Part shown: one piece after another, positions 26,273-38,640 of the stretch
How the letters are laid out: every line of letters begins with the position of its first letter
How positions within the stretch are numbered: the stretch's first letter is position 1
The notes under the pieces: model-generated
What the model saw: only the letters and a program-made list of their open reading frames with translations
Databases searched by the model: none
Told to the model about the DNA's origin: nothing
Made by a program: the position numbers and the translations under genes
Source of the DNA: Trichopria drosophilae
Taxonomy: Eukaryota > Arthropoda > Insecta > Hymenoptera > Diapriidae
Assembly: GCA_030407085.1 (NCBI GenBank)
Contig: CM059582.1
Location: forward strand, 49,809,001-49,873,000
DNA: 64,000 nucleotides
Reading direction: 5' to 3'

Positions 26273-26843
26273 TACCCTGGTAGAGATTTGGCTGGTTGAA
26301 CTATAGCCATTATCCTACTGTTCGGGAGAATCTCGGTAGAAATATACACAAATTTCAGATGAAAACCCGATATAGGCCACTAATATATATTTAGAGTGAC
26401 ATAAAGCAATAATTACAAACTGAAAATATCATATTAAATTTGTGTAATAGGTAAGGATCAATCGATTCGGCAAAATGAGTAGGTGTAAATGTAAACAATT
26501 TTTCTATCGAAATGAAGCTTTGATCTTAACAACAGCTTTGTAAACAATCGCAGCAGTATGTGCAGGCGAATCAGCTGAGAGCAAACCGCCATATTGGGCG
26601 TTCGATCGAGAGGTATTCGAGATTCTCGAATCGAACTGAGGTCGATAAGTTGTAGGAGCTTGTCGCATTCGTGTTAAACTAATATATTAGCTGTCTCAAT
26701 GTCTTTCGTCTCGGTTGATTTACGCCAGAATTCATGTCATCTTTAGTAGGATTTTTACCCTTATTATGGAGCTAGTTTCTAGCCAGATCATCAAAATCTA
26801 TGACAATTCTGGGTAGATCCTCGTACTCACCTCTACCAGGGTA
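26273..26843. mobile_element. TA-flanked DNA-transposon-like element, complete copy
   Basis: The left terminus CCCTGGTAGAG (from 26,275) and right terminus CTCTACCAGGG (to 26,841) are perfect inverted repeats of 11 bp, each bordered by TA. The element is 567 bp and non-coding. Its right 505 bp align with 770-1267. The TA duplication is compatible with Tc1/mariner or another TA-targeting group; the terminus does not let me assign the superfamily. A 109-codon ORF in the other copy is broken here. Confidence 0.75.
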
Positions 26844-27159
26844 ATAAAATCTTTGTAACTCCGTTAAAAAAAAATGATTTTCCACTGTGCGTCGGTTCAT
26901 ACGCTTAAATGAATGAGATTTATTAGATGATCTTACATTCTTTGATCTTACAAATTAAATGTGTATCGAATATTTGATCTTATTACATTCTTTCTCAGTA
27001 TAAGAAAACTTATTTAAAGAGTCTATACTCAGTTTACCAACCTAAGTAAGTAAAAGTACTATAACTCCCTCCATGAAATATCACCTTTATTTTACATCCA
27101 CATTTATACCAAACTGGTCATTTTGATTACATTCGTTACACAATTTTAGTATATTCGAG

Positions 27160-27710
27160 CCGAACAAGCGCACCATACTTTTGCATTCGCAAGTTCCCGC
27201 ATGCAGCCGATATAAATTCGGAGCAAGATAAAAGTTTATCTTTTCTATATACATGTCGGTTGTTCCGCAAGTTCAGGATCAACAAACTTCGGGGCCGAAG
27301 GACGCTGCAAACTTATAAATTACGACGAATTTGACAACTCGGGCCCGCGGAACTTGAGGAATTAAAGTGAAATTTATGCGGGACGCTTTAAATAACGAAA
27401 ACCACGTGACGAGACCACATGTGCGGGCAGCTGTAACGTGGAAATACAACGCGCAGGTGTCCGTATATATTTTCAGAGCGCAAGAGGCGGACAGGTGGTG
27501 GAGCACACGACGACGAGTTGCACCGCCACGAAAATCGCGGCTATTACGAGCTTTTTATGATTGTTATTAGACACGTGCATTCGTCAAAGGAAACGGCACG
27601 CCAGAAAATACAACCCGAGCGCGTTTTCGCTGTCATTTACGTCATCAATTTTATCGCGCCACTACGAAACATCTGCCTGTATTCTTCGAGTCGTTCCTTC
27701 TGCACGCGTC
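27160..27710. promoter_or_regulatory. CpG-richer segment with an E-box cluster
   Basis: A CG-enriched block in AT-rich DNA has three E-boxes within 31 bp: CACGTG at 27,403-27,408, CACATGTG at 27,416-27,423 and CAGCTG at 27,428-27,433. Open frames overlap on both strands without a recognisable protein. A distal regulatory element or unannotated non-coding exon is possible. Confidence 0.3.
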
Positions 27711-28500
27711 CCAAAAAACAAAAAAAATTAATTCATTATGACCCGAGGTTACAAAAGTCCTAACGATACGTGTACTTAATTTGTTTGCATGGGTTAATAA
27801 AAAAACCAATGATGGAATTGGCAATGTCGGTTTGACAAAAAAGTCGGCGCCATCGGTTTGACGGCACGATATTGTTGACAGTAACGTTTCAATTACTAAA
27901 TTACCTATTATCAAATGATCGACGATTATGTGTACGATAACTGAGATTTCTTAATTCTATATGAAAGAGAATTTCATCATGATACACTATATTGACACAT
28001 TTTAGATTTATATCATGGCAAACGGGTTTATTTACTTACAAATATTTATCAAGCTGACAATCGAATTAAAGTATACATGTCACAGTTTTAGAAGTAATTT
28101 TCGTTGAAATATGGACGATTTAAGGGTCGATTGAATCCAGACCTTTTACGACTGACCCCATTAATTTCGAGACCTGCACAATTCTTAATTTGCTTTGAAA
28201 CTTATTTTCTACGGCAAGAAATTGAAGTAAACAATCCAAACATATTCCACTGTTTTTTAAGGTATTCCTTCGATTTACGTAGTCGAAATAGTATTTTAAT
28301 GCCTTCAAAAAACCAATATGACGCATTTCAAATAAAGTCTAAACAACTTCACTTATTGTGCATTTTTATTCGCATCATTAAAGATCCAGGATCGAAGCCA
28401 AACCTGAAATAGCGTACAAAAGCTTCAACCAGAATTGTTATTGTTGTGCCACGAATCGACCAAACCGTTTCAAACAGGTTAAAAATGCCGATAAAGGATT
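27711..28500. other. non-coding stretch
   Basis: Nothing is recognised. A 102-codon ORF at 28,104-28,412 has no family resemblance and overlaps another on the opposite strand. Confidence 0.35.
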
Positions 28501-28502
28501 TT

Positions 28503-28580
28503 CAGAATGGCTGATCACGAATTAAAGATTATATTTCTTCAATTCAAGATGGCGGATCCAATATGGCCGACCAAATTTTA
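28503..28580 (+). repeat. DYE-motif repeat, decayed copy
   Basis: The + strand reads MADHELKIIFLQFKMADPIW, the ADYE position followed by the KMADPIW block. The DNA keeps AAGATGGCGGATCCAATATGG, the most conserved part of the family. Confidence 0.5.
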
Positions 28581-31500
28581 TTAAATAACTCAAAATCTGT
28601 CGATAGTATTTATACGGTGCTTTTACAAAAGAAAATTGGTCGTTTCCATCGGTTAGCAGTTTTATTTATTATATTTTTTAATTACATTTTATTATTTGGT
28701 CTCCCATATTGTATTCACCAACGTAAATTTGAAGAACCTGACCTCAAGCTCGTGACTAAGGAACCTCATGACCTCCGGAAAATTATATACCACTAAAAAT
28801 ATGAATTTCATCAATAATATACATAATTCAAGAAGTAAGGTTTTTTACGTATTGATATCTTACAGAAGATCATTTATTTGAGGCAAAACAAAGAAAATAT
28901 CTAGATAAAGTTCATAGATTTTGTGTACTTTCTTGGCGGTTTGGTATCGACCCTTAAAAGAAAAAAAAACATATAAAATTTTATTTATTTTGTTTATAAA
29001 ATGAGCAATATTAATTGTTAGGGTCATTAAAATGCAATTCTGATTATACCAATGAAATTAATATTCTTAAAAAAAAGTGGGATAGGTATGTTTGAAATTT
29101 TTATTTCAATATTTTGACTTCAGAAAATTAGTCTCATTAGTCAAAATTAGTCAAACGTCATTTGAGAGGTCAATTGAAAATTAAAGCATTTCCCAAACTT
29201 CAAGGATTGAAATATTATTAATAATATTATTAATAATCAAAACAATCCAAAATTTAAAAATCTAGCTTATTAAAAAACGCCTTGTACTACTATCATTTTC
29301 TTTAGAAAATACTTCGTTACTGCATTTAGGGTAATAACATGAAAATAACAGTAAATAAAAATGCAAAAAAAGTTTTTGTGCCTGAACAAAATTTTTGTTC
29401 GCAATTTGGCAAAAAAAAACAGATTATAGTGCTATTCATCATCGTTAAAATGCTCTTGAAGTTAATCTTTGTTGTTTGCACTTGTAGGTTAGAATATCTC
29501 AAAATCTTGACATAATAAACAATCCTGCGGTCAGATTAGGATTATAATCGCAATATAAGCGCAACCAAAATATTGGGAAATGTATAATCCGGTTTCTGGG
29601 TACAAATTTTTGTTGGGCTGTGTAAATCATTTGTAATATTCTGTACTAAATGTTTGGTTCTCCATCTTAACTTTTTTAGTTTTTTCCCAAACAGTTAGGA
29701 CGCGTCATTAGTTCTTTAAAAACTACGAATGATTATATTAAGGGCTCATAATACCTTTATTTAAGTTACAATACTATCAGAAATTATATTCCTTGGAATC
29801 GTAGATTCTTTTTCTAGTGGATTATTACAATTAATTATTATTTTTAATTGATTTCATTGTGTCATCAGTATTGTTATTTATAATGATTTTGAGGACAATT
29901 ATCACAAGAAAAATAACATCATTGTAAAAGTCACATAAGAATTATCATATCACTCGTTCTTCTAAATACCATAAAAATACGCATTCTTTCATTATATCTA
30001 TCGACCATCAATAGGCCTATTTCTCGCGAGATTATTTTTACATTCAAAAGCCATCTATTGGCTATAGAAGAATCTCAGATCTCCAAAACTGTAGGTGGCT
30101 TTACTAAAAAACCGTATGATCCAAAATAAGATAAAATTAAGATCTGTGAGAGACACTTTTTAACTATTTACTGATTAACTAACACTAAGACTGCATGACA
30201 TTACAAACTCACGATTTTTTTTAGAGCTCGCGCTTTAAACCAAATATGATTTCATTACGGAGTTGTTTTGGAGACTTTTGGAAACAGACGGCAACTTTAA
30301 GTGGTATGTGCCATTTGGATTTGGTGATTGTTACGAATCGTAGAAGGAACTTTCCTATACCTAAGAAAAATCAAATTATTATTATCAAATTAGTGTCGAT
30401 CTGACACCGACAAAGTAGTTTGAACAATTCAATTGATTTTTATTTCAATAATATGCATTTATTGTAATGTTTTGCTATTAAATCCTTTAAAATTACGATT
30501 TTATTTTCAAAATTGTAATGAACGGGTTGATACACAAATATTTATATTAATATTGCTGATAATCAATTTCATTTTGTCGCTATAGGAATTTTTGGAGATT
30601 TCTGAATATAATACCTATTAAAATGACTATCGGAACCATTTCTAGGATTTTTCACTTTTGGAGTAGCACTGTAGTATGATTTGACAAAAAGTAAATATTG
30701 TATAATTCAACCGATAGTTCTTTCAAGAATATACTACTTGTGGTAAACAGATACACAAGTTAATTATTAAATAGTGATAAATAAATCAAAGATAAACTTA
30801 TGTTCGATTAACACACATAATTAGTATATAAATTCTACAAATAATTGTTATTTTTTTCAAATTTAGAAAAATTTGAGAGTATGCTTTAACTAATTATAAG
30901 ACAATTTTGTTCTACGAAAATTAAAAAAAAAAGTCTATAATTTTAAAGGAAAACCATTATTAATCTTGAAATCTACAAAAGTTTATTAATTTTTTTTCTT
31001 TTCAAACTATAAACTTTAGAGAAAACTTTCATGAAAATACAATTATCTTGAAAATATTTATAGAATGCTCTCAAACTTTTTTCAAAATTCTATTTTTTGC
31101 ATTTTCGAAAAACCAAAAACTGTATCGAAACATTCTAAGAAAATTTGTATGCTATTCTGTGACCAATTCTAAGACACTTTTGTTGTAAGAAAGTTAGTCT
31201 ACAGTTTCCGAAAAAAATTGTTAATTTTAAGAAAAAAATCGTCATTGCGGTTGCCATTTTGGATCCGCCATGATGTAAAAAAGATTTGTTCCTAAACAAC
31301 TCCATTGCACAACTATCGGCTTTACGTATTACGTGCATTAGTCGGTGGAAATGCAGATTTTTAAAAAATATGTAGTTCAAAAACTATATTTTTACAAGAA
31401 AAACATTATCTGGGCGTTCTTTATAAATAAAGTGTGCATTACTTATAAAGACGTAATTGAAAGTTTATAAATTCTCACAACTCTAATTTAAACAAATTTT

Positions 31501-33240
31501 TAAAAAAGAACATGGAAATTTGTTACAATAGCATGTATTTTAAAATTCGCGTTTTTAACTTTACTGGTTTGAAAAATCTACATTATCAGATGGGATACTC
31601 GCAAATTAATCGATAATCTATTTTATGACCGATGGTAATCTGATTTCCAATGCTACTCCACCTGTTTTATAATTTGGACCAGATCCCTAAAAAATCTGTA
31701 ATGACATATGTAGCGGACACATACAAAATATCTGTAATAAAAATGAAAAAATAATATTTACATTCTGAACTCAACTCTTGTACCCAAGGCTACAATATAA
31801 TGTAAAAATTGGTTGAACTATTAATTCGTTGGAGAGAAAAAAATGTGTACTCTGGAATTGTTCCAAATCACTGTTTATCAAATTCTTTTAAATAATAGAG
31901 AGAACAAAATGTCTGTATCACATCAGAATTTTCAGTTCAGTTTTTTTGCAATTCACAGAGAGTCAAATCGAATTATTTTCGATTTATGTTTTGTTACTGA
32001 ATTTCAGTGTCACTCCATTTCATTTCGTTGTTAATAGGCTTGGACAACACAGAATTTAATCTACAAAAAATTGAACTCCTTGAAATTTTCTTGTCTATTA
32101 ATTTAGAAATCAGTTTATTAAAATATTTGAAAACTCTACAATTTTGGAGCTTTTTCATTAAACGACTTCAGATAAAGCTGAAAAGTGCAAATGTTGTTTT
32201 CACGGGTCGTTATTCCTTCAAATTCATTCGAAACAAATATTTGATGAAATTGCTATTGTAAATTCTGTGTACATTTCTGCAATTGCCATTTATGTTGTAT
32301 ACTAGTCAAAACTGTACTCTTCAGTCAATTTTTAATAACTGTAAATTGTAAAAATAATCGTATTTAAATATAAATAATGAATTTGAACTGATTCATGATC
32401 ATCAAACTTATTCGCAATCAACAACGTTAAAGCCCCCAATGTCTCAAGCTATTTGTTGATTTATTTATCATATTGTACATTTATTTTTTAGAGCGTAACA
32501 AATTAATTTCTCAAATATTTTTATAATTTTATACATAAACTATTGTGCTCCTAAATAAATTTGATTAACAAAATGCTTTGAAAAGAAGTTTTACGAATAG
32601 GATCGGTACTCTACTTCTTGAACGTTTAAAATTGGTCCAATACAAAGCTCGAATCAACAAACTATAGATAATATTGCTTTTACTCGTAAGATAGTTATAT
32701 CTTGTTGCATCAACATTGATTCAAGAGTGTGACCCGCAATATGGGCCATGACGGAGATAAGGTTGGAAGTATATTACCCAAATTGGCACTTTGTTTTTGA
32801 AACACAATTACCTCCAGCATAATATTAAACTGTTCTTTTTATTTTAAATAATACCCAATCGAATTTGTTTGGTATATTAATGCTATTCTCTATTTTTATT
32901 CGAAAGAAATTAAGATGAAATTCTCTTTGAAATGTGAGTTTACACTATTACGCCTTGCTCCAGTGATTACAGAGATTTTATTACTAGATAAATGATGACG
33001 ACAGCTCAGTTCATAGACCTTATGTGAAAAACATCTACGTTAATTGATCACCATTTCTTTTAATATTATCCTATTTTCATGTTAATATTTTTGAAACTAT
33101 ATTTTTTTGAAGAGTAAAATATACTTAACAAATTTTTTCAAAATATAAAAATACGTTCAATTGCCGTACATATTATCGTAGAACGGTTTACAGTTTCTAA
33201 CGATTATCTACAGGCAGATTTAGAAAACTGACCAGCGTTT
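28581..33240. other. AT-rich stretch with weak repeats
   Basis: No gene is recognisable. At 30,860-31,000 and 31,130-31,250 there are two roughly direct copies of an AT-rich segment containing AATT(A/C)TAAGACA(A/C)TTTTGTT. At 31,250-31,280 the minus strand reads MADPKWQ, a fragment of the DYE-motif repeat. The rest shows nothing I can support. Confidence 0.35.
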
Positions 33241-33488
33241 TAAACGCCCTTACGAGGGTTAGTATTTAGTTAGTTCGACCCAGACAGTAGGTGACCCAGA
33301 CATGTGTTTTTACACATAAATGTGTTAAATTTAAGGAATTCCTGTTCCACTCCCCTTCTTACCTACCTAAGTTACACAGAGAATGTTCTCATAAGCGCCA
33401 CTCTTTCTTCCAGTTTCTGGTTATGTTACATTTGGAATGTTCTCGGAAGCGTAAATTTTCACTCAAAAAACTACAATACGTTTTATAT

Positions 33489-33715
33489 CACTGAGAGAAA
33501 TTTTATAACACTTTTTACTATTTTGACTAGGAATCCGAGCACAAACTCGTGATGTTAATTTTTTTTATTTATGATAAACTAATTATGTTAATTTTTACTA
33601 TGATTTTTGTAAATTTTCCTATCCAGATAGGACTTTTTTCTATAAAATGTAGGAAAATTTACTAAAATAATTCCTAGTCAAAATAGTAAAAATTGTTATA
33701 CAATTTCTCTCAGCG
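33489..33715. mobile_element. MITE family G (CACTGAGAG termini), copy 1
   Basis: This 227-bp element is nearly palindromic. The left end CACTGAGAGAAATTTTATAA and the right end, reverse-complemented, CGCTGAGAGAAATTGTATAA continue into TTTTTACTATTTTGACTAGG on both arms. The centre carries TTTTCCTATCCAGATAGG. It abuts dispersed repeat C on its right. The flanks are too decayed to show a target duplication here; other copies are flanked by TA. Confidence 0.8.
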
Positions 33716-33835
33716 AATTATAACTAAAAGCTGTTAGTAAACGAATGAATATTAAGGAATAACAAACTAGGCACATGGTCGAAGTTTCTGAGCGAGCGAA
33801 GCGATCGAGGCACCACTCCGCCACTAGTTTTCATT
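33716..33835 (-). repeat. dispersed repeat C, copy 2
   Basis: This is the reverse complement of 2,983-3,100, sharing the GCCTCGATCGCTTCGCTCGC and CAGAAACTTCGACC blocks and the TTTACTAACAGCTTTTAGTT block. Family G MITE copy 1 directly adjoins it, suggesting insertion into or next to this repeat. A related GTTCGACCCAGAC phrase lies at about 33,275. Confidence 0.6.
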
Positions 33836-34990
33836 TAGTATTTTAAATTTACAGCATTACAGTAATTTATTGGTAATCAGGTACATTCACAAATAAGCTA
33901 ATTAGAACAATTCTAAATAAAAATGTGCTAAACAATGTATCTGTATCAATTTATTGAAAAGAATCTTGCTTATTTACAACAGGTAATAGCTATTTTCGAT
34001 TTCACGGCAACTTATACCAACAGACTGAACAACGGGGGTCGGACTTACCGTTCAAAGGGTTCTTTGTACAACAGACGTAAAATTATACGTTTGACGTTTC
34101 AGTTAAATACAGAGTGAAAATTGTACATTGCAAATTATATTAGGGCCCTAATAAGGTGCGATAAGTTTGCATTTGAGTGTACTTAATAGTAAAGAAACTG
34201 AAGTATGTTATTAAATTGCAAAATATGCAATATTTGAATTCGGTAAAGTTACAATTAAAGAAAATTTTGAAATTTGACATCAAATATTAATTACAATAAA
34301 ACATAACTTGTATCTTAGCCTTTGTTCAATCGGTGAAATTAAAAAAGAAATCGATTACAGTAAAATAATTGTAAAAAGTTTGATTAACATTTCTTTTCCG
34401 TCTTTCATGTTTCTTGTTTATTTCATTACTTTTTTATGTTGTACCAATTATCATATTTTGAGGTCATTGTCGCAACATTTCATTTTGTACAAATTTATTC
34501 TTTTATCATAGTAGTATCTATGTTTGAAATGTCACGTATATTCAAATTTTCTAATCTCATGTAATGACATTTTTATTGATTTTTTAAAATTAGATGACAT
34601 TAATTATTAAACTAATCTTCTTGTTTTCGAATTTTAAACATTTTATATTTATACACTCATGATAAAAATTTACGATATTAGATCAATTGAAGACTTTTTT
34701 TTTGTTTAAATCTGTTAGAAAGTATTTTTCTGTTTATTTTAATACCTATTACAGATCATATCTAAAAAAAGAAGATATTGAAACAGATGAATGTTTAATC
34801 AGGAATTTTGTGAAGAATTCAATAATTTATCCAAAAGTTGAATAAGAGAATTGTGTAAACTAAAAATAATTATTTTGTTATATTTCTACCCAGAAAAAAT
34901 TCATTGATCTCAACATTTGGTAAAAGTAAATTTATCATACAAAAAAAAATGTCTGAACCCCTTTTCGGCACACATTTTTCATAAAACTGA
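33836..34990. other. AT-rich stretch, nothing recognised
   Basis: No supportable gene or element is seen. Confidence 0.35.
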
Positions 34991-35004
34991 GTATTCGTGG
35001 GTTC

Positions 35005-35135
35005 TTGGGGTTGCTGATTACGAATCTGAACTCAGATTGTGTAAATTCTGAATTTGAAAATTAAGAGTTCAAAATCTGAGTTCTGTCTGAGTTCTGTCTG
35101 AATTCGGATTCGTAATCGTCAATCTCAAAATCCCT
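35005..35135. repeat. two convergent DYE-motif repeat fragments
   Basis: The + strand near 35,012-35,056 reads GVADYESELRLCKF. The minus strand near 35,085-35,125 reads IDDYESEFRQ. Two fragments of the same family therefore face each other about 50 bp apart and could form a hairpin. A short tandem GAGTTCTGTCT lies between them. Confidence 0.5.
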
Positions 35136-36450
35136 GACTATTCAGTTTTATCTCGATCCAACTGAAATTTTCGAGCAGCTGCATTTTTCTATAAAAATGA
35201 AAATTTTTAGTTCTTAATTTGTTTATAAAACATAATATTATATAAATATAGACTTAAATACATTATTTTATCTTTAAAAACTCAAATTTTCAACTGAATT
35301 CCGGTGGCTACTAGTATTAAGAAAATATGTTTTTATTTTTACCAATGCTTCTTCTTTTTGGTAAAGCTGACTAACCTTAAGATAACATTTCCTTACGTCA
35401 AACTTACTTGCGATTATCCAAGTAAATATTTGTTAGAAATTCAAAATGTGTTGTTCTGTGTAGTAAAAAATTATTAAATCAATTCCGTTTTGTTGTTATT
35501 TACTACGAGGTAACGAGACGCTTTATAATTACATATTAGTATAAATCATCGAAACTCGGTTAAGAAGTTAGATTAACAACGAAGAGAAAAACCACAATCG
35601 CTCTCTCACACTCTTCTTCGTTTACACCTGCTATTTACATAACCACTCTAGAATTTCATCTATAAAACGATTTTAAACAGGACTTTATTTATACAAGTAC
35701 AAATGCTATAAGCAAAATAAAATGAGAATTATCCCATGTAATTGGAGAGAATAATTCAACAAACTGGATCATTGTTGTCCATCACCATCTTCATCGTATT
35801 TGTCATCAATAAACTAGACAAAAAGTGAAAGTGCGAAACCCCATGATGCTGTTTGTTACACAGCAACACCCTACTGATCAAAACAATTTATTGAAATAAA
35901 GGAAATGCCTCTATGATTCCGAAGGATGACATCATTGGCAAAGAAGTTATAGCACGGGATTCCCCATGTTCGTCAGCAAAAAACCGATTGCCATTTATCC
36001 GTAGTAGTTTTCCTCGGATTAACCTTTTCGTATTTGATAGGGTACACAACAAAATCTTAAAAAATGCATCAAAATTTATTTGCTCCTGTTTATTAACGAT
36101 ATGACATCAGTGTACATTATTTATGTAGGTCATCAGCCTGTGAAATAGCAATGACTGATGTAATTCGCTCTTTGACATCGTGGGTAGTGTCCGTTTATAC
36201 AAAATATTTTTATCGACACGTAATCCTAAGTTATGCTAATCAAATTGTTTGCATGAGCAATTACATCACTTTTGCATAATCTGTAAGATGTAAATATAAA
36301 GCGTAAGATAAATTATCAAGTTAAAGACTCATTGCGTTATCACTCGTGATTATTTCCCTACATGATGTCGTTATCGTTCTGGTCTCTTTGCGAAAAGAGG
36401 TAACTTTTTAGTAAAGCTAACAATTGTTATTGAATCGTTGTTATTTAAAT
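35136..36450. other. AT-rich stretch, nothing recognised
   Basis: No supportable gene or element is seen. Confidence 0.35.
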
Positions 36451-36970
36451 GATCGCGGCTAATTAACGTTCAAATCATTTCCGACAAAACAAACACTGGA
36501 GAAATCTGAATAGTGGTTCTTTTCCGCAAAAACAAATTTCTCCAGACCTTGAGCATTCCCCGGGTCGATAAAGTACACGCGCCGAAGTGCGGCGACGAGC
36601 AAATCGAGTGGTGATGAATATGTTGATAGAAAATAAGCCGTCGCCAGGGAAAGGGAAAAATCCGATTCTGTGGTTTGCATTGATAAAAGTAAGGCCGAGA
36701 CTTCGAAACGTGTACGTACGTATAATATTACCGTCTCCCCTTCGCGGCGGCTCCAGTTTTTTTTTTTCGCAACTCCGTTTATCTTCCCCAAACGTTTGTT
36801 CGTTTCGCACAAGGTCAATGAAATCAAGATACATACGGCAATAATTATAGCTCCGTTGCGAAATCTGCCATTTGGGAATTCTATCTTTACATCCATAAAC
36901 GCCGCCCGACTTTTAATGAATCTCACGCCTCAGCGTTTTTTCCTGTTACGTAATCCTGTAATGCAGAGCC
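36451..36970. promoter_or_regulatory. CpG-richer segment with overlapping ORFs
   Basis: This block has raised CG content (for example CCTTCGCGGCGGCTCC near 36,741) and contains the longest ORF of the desert, 155 codons on the minus strand (36,459-36,926). Open frames of 119 (minus), 105 (+) and 85 (+) codons overlap it, so stop scarcity from composition explains it better than coding. The 155-residue translation has one hydrophobic stretch near residues 26-40 and no domain I recognise. Confidence 0.25.
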
Positions 36971-37489
36971 GCTCATTTTATTGTTGATCGTTGATTAGAG
37001 CATGCAAATCTTATATTTTGACATGTGCGAAGATGGACCAATAATTTTTGGACTTTAGGTCCAAAATTTTGGGCCTCAATTGATTTGGCATCCCTTGAAG
37101 ACTTCTACATTAACCCTTTTCCCGCTGGAACCATCATTTTTATAGGTTTTTTCCGTCTAAAATTCAATTAGTCATTCTAAAAATTAACTTGATACACTGT
37201 TATAAACAACAATATATAAAAAATAATCGCTTGATTTTAAAGAAATCGATTATTAAACAGTAATCTTTTATAACCATGTAAGGGAAAATTATTCCGAGTT
37301 TTTTTGGATGGCTCGTTACGATTCCTCAAGATACAAGTTCGATCTGGAAATCCAGAGCAGGAATCTAAATTTTAGAAAATTTGAATTTGAATTAAGATTT
37401 CAACATTTTCTTGAAATTCAATATTGCGTGTCCGATATTGTGGGGGGTTTAAAGTATTAAATATTCATCGATTTTTTCTGATTTTCAGT
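36971..37489. other. non-coding stretch
   Basis: No gene is recognised. Phrases such as TTTGGACTTTAGGTCCAAAATT form short dyads only. Confidence 0.3.
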
Positions 37490-37560
37490 ATGCCATTTTG
37501 GGTTGTTGATTATCAATTTCTTGTCATATTTATTAAATTAAAAAACGTCTTTTCAAAATT
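37490..37560 (+). repeat. DYE-motif repeat, decayed copy
   Basis: The + strand reads WVVDYQFLVIFIKLK, aligning with the VADYE...F.K.K portion of the family. It sits in a 67-codon ORF that I regard as incidental. Confidence 0.4.
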
Positions 37561-37911
37561 CTTTAATTTAAAAAAATATTATCGTATTGAAAGCAAATTT
37601 TTCAATAAAAAGTATGGGTACTCATGAAAATTTCATGCTGCACAAGGGATACTTTCTTTAACAATTTTGCTAAGAATAAAAACATTCACAAAAAATAATT
37701 TTCTTGGAAATTTTACTATTTCACATAGTTGTATTGGATAGATTTACAGAAGTAGGAAAATTGCATAGGACAATAAAGCAATTTTTATGAGAAATAATGG
37801 CAATTTTCATAATTCTGGTAGTCAGTCCATCAAACAACTATTTGGAATGCTTAAATTTCTACCAAAATTTTTCTCCGTGTATATTTTTCATTTGAAAAAT
37901 ATAAAACTTTA

Positions 37912-37995
37912 GGGTGCATCCGTCATTTTGGTGGGACCATTTATAATTTCTAAAAATTGACAACAAATTCGTAGTCTGCGACTACAAAAACTCAA
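37912..37995 (-). repeat. DYE-motif repeat, decayed copy
   Basis: The minus strand reads VADYEFVVNF. It ends where the pogo/Tigger-like element at 37,998 begins, so that element probably inserted next to or into this copy. Confidence 0.45.
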
Positions 37996-38203
37996 TACAG
38001 TAGAGTTCCATTATGTTTGCCTGTCGCCGCTCTCTTTTTCCCCTACCTTACGGGCTTGGGCCTTACGAAGGGCCTGATGACGTCACGAACTCAAAGCGAC
38101 TGAGGGGAGTGGGAAAAGCGGCTCTTCCCTTCTTTTGGTAAATATAACGAGACGGGAGGGGAAGAAGGGGAACCGCCTGGGTAAATACGAAAACTATACT
38201 GTA
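37996..38203. mobile_element. pogo/Tigger-like MITE with CRE palindrome
   Basis: A 204-bp element (37,998-38,201) is flanked by TA. The left end is CAGTAGAGTTCCATTATG and the right end, reverse-complemented, is CAGTATAGTTTTCGTATT. The interior is GC-richer than its surroundings and shares a block with the 53.5-kb element: GGGCTTGGGCC, then GGCCTGA, TGACGTCACGAAC (palindrome at 38,078-38,085) and GGGGAGTGGGAAAAGC. Confidence 0.65.
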
Positions 38204-38369
38204 TAATACCACTCAAATGGTATTGTAAAAATATTGACATAAAGGGCTAATCAGCAATAGGCACCTGTGCCTAATCCATAAATGTTAATACCTGGGAATC
38301 CCATTACACTAAATCATGTTATCCTCCATGCGGCAAATAATCATCCCTTTAAAAGATTACCCTCTAAAT

Positions 38370-38640
38370 CTGGATAAGCTACAGACTTAGTAGTTTAGAT
38401 TAGTATGTAACATGAAAAATGGGTTTCTATCTATTTTTCATTTTTCTACTAGAAACTACGAAAAAGCAACTAATTTATGAATGAAATTGTACTAGTGTAA
38501 AAGTAAAAATTAAATATTTAGTTTTTAGAAGTAATAAATTAGTAATTTTTCATTATTTATTAATGAAAATGATTCCTACTTGAATTAGTGACCCACTTTT
38601 CATTTTTAATTAGTAGTTTTTCAGTTTTCAGATTTAGAGA
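38370..38640. repeat. dispersed repeat E, copy 2
   Basis: This block is rich in ACTAATTTATGAATGA/TTAGTAATTTTTCATTA motifs. It shares a (C)CCACTTTT...TTAGTAGTTTT-CAGTT phrase with 9.3-9.6 kb. Confidence 0.4.

Noticed and set aside
36459..36926. 155-codon minus-strand ORF, the longest in the desert
   Set aside because: Four long frames overlap on both strands in this CpG-richer patch, no domain is recognisable, and no splice or start context supports it. Stop scarcity from composition is the simpler explanation.
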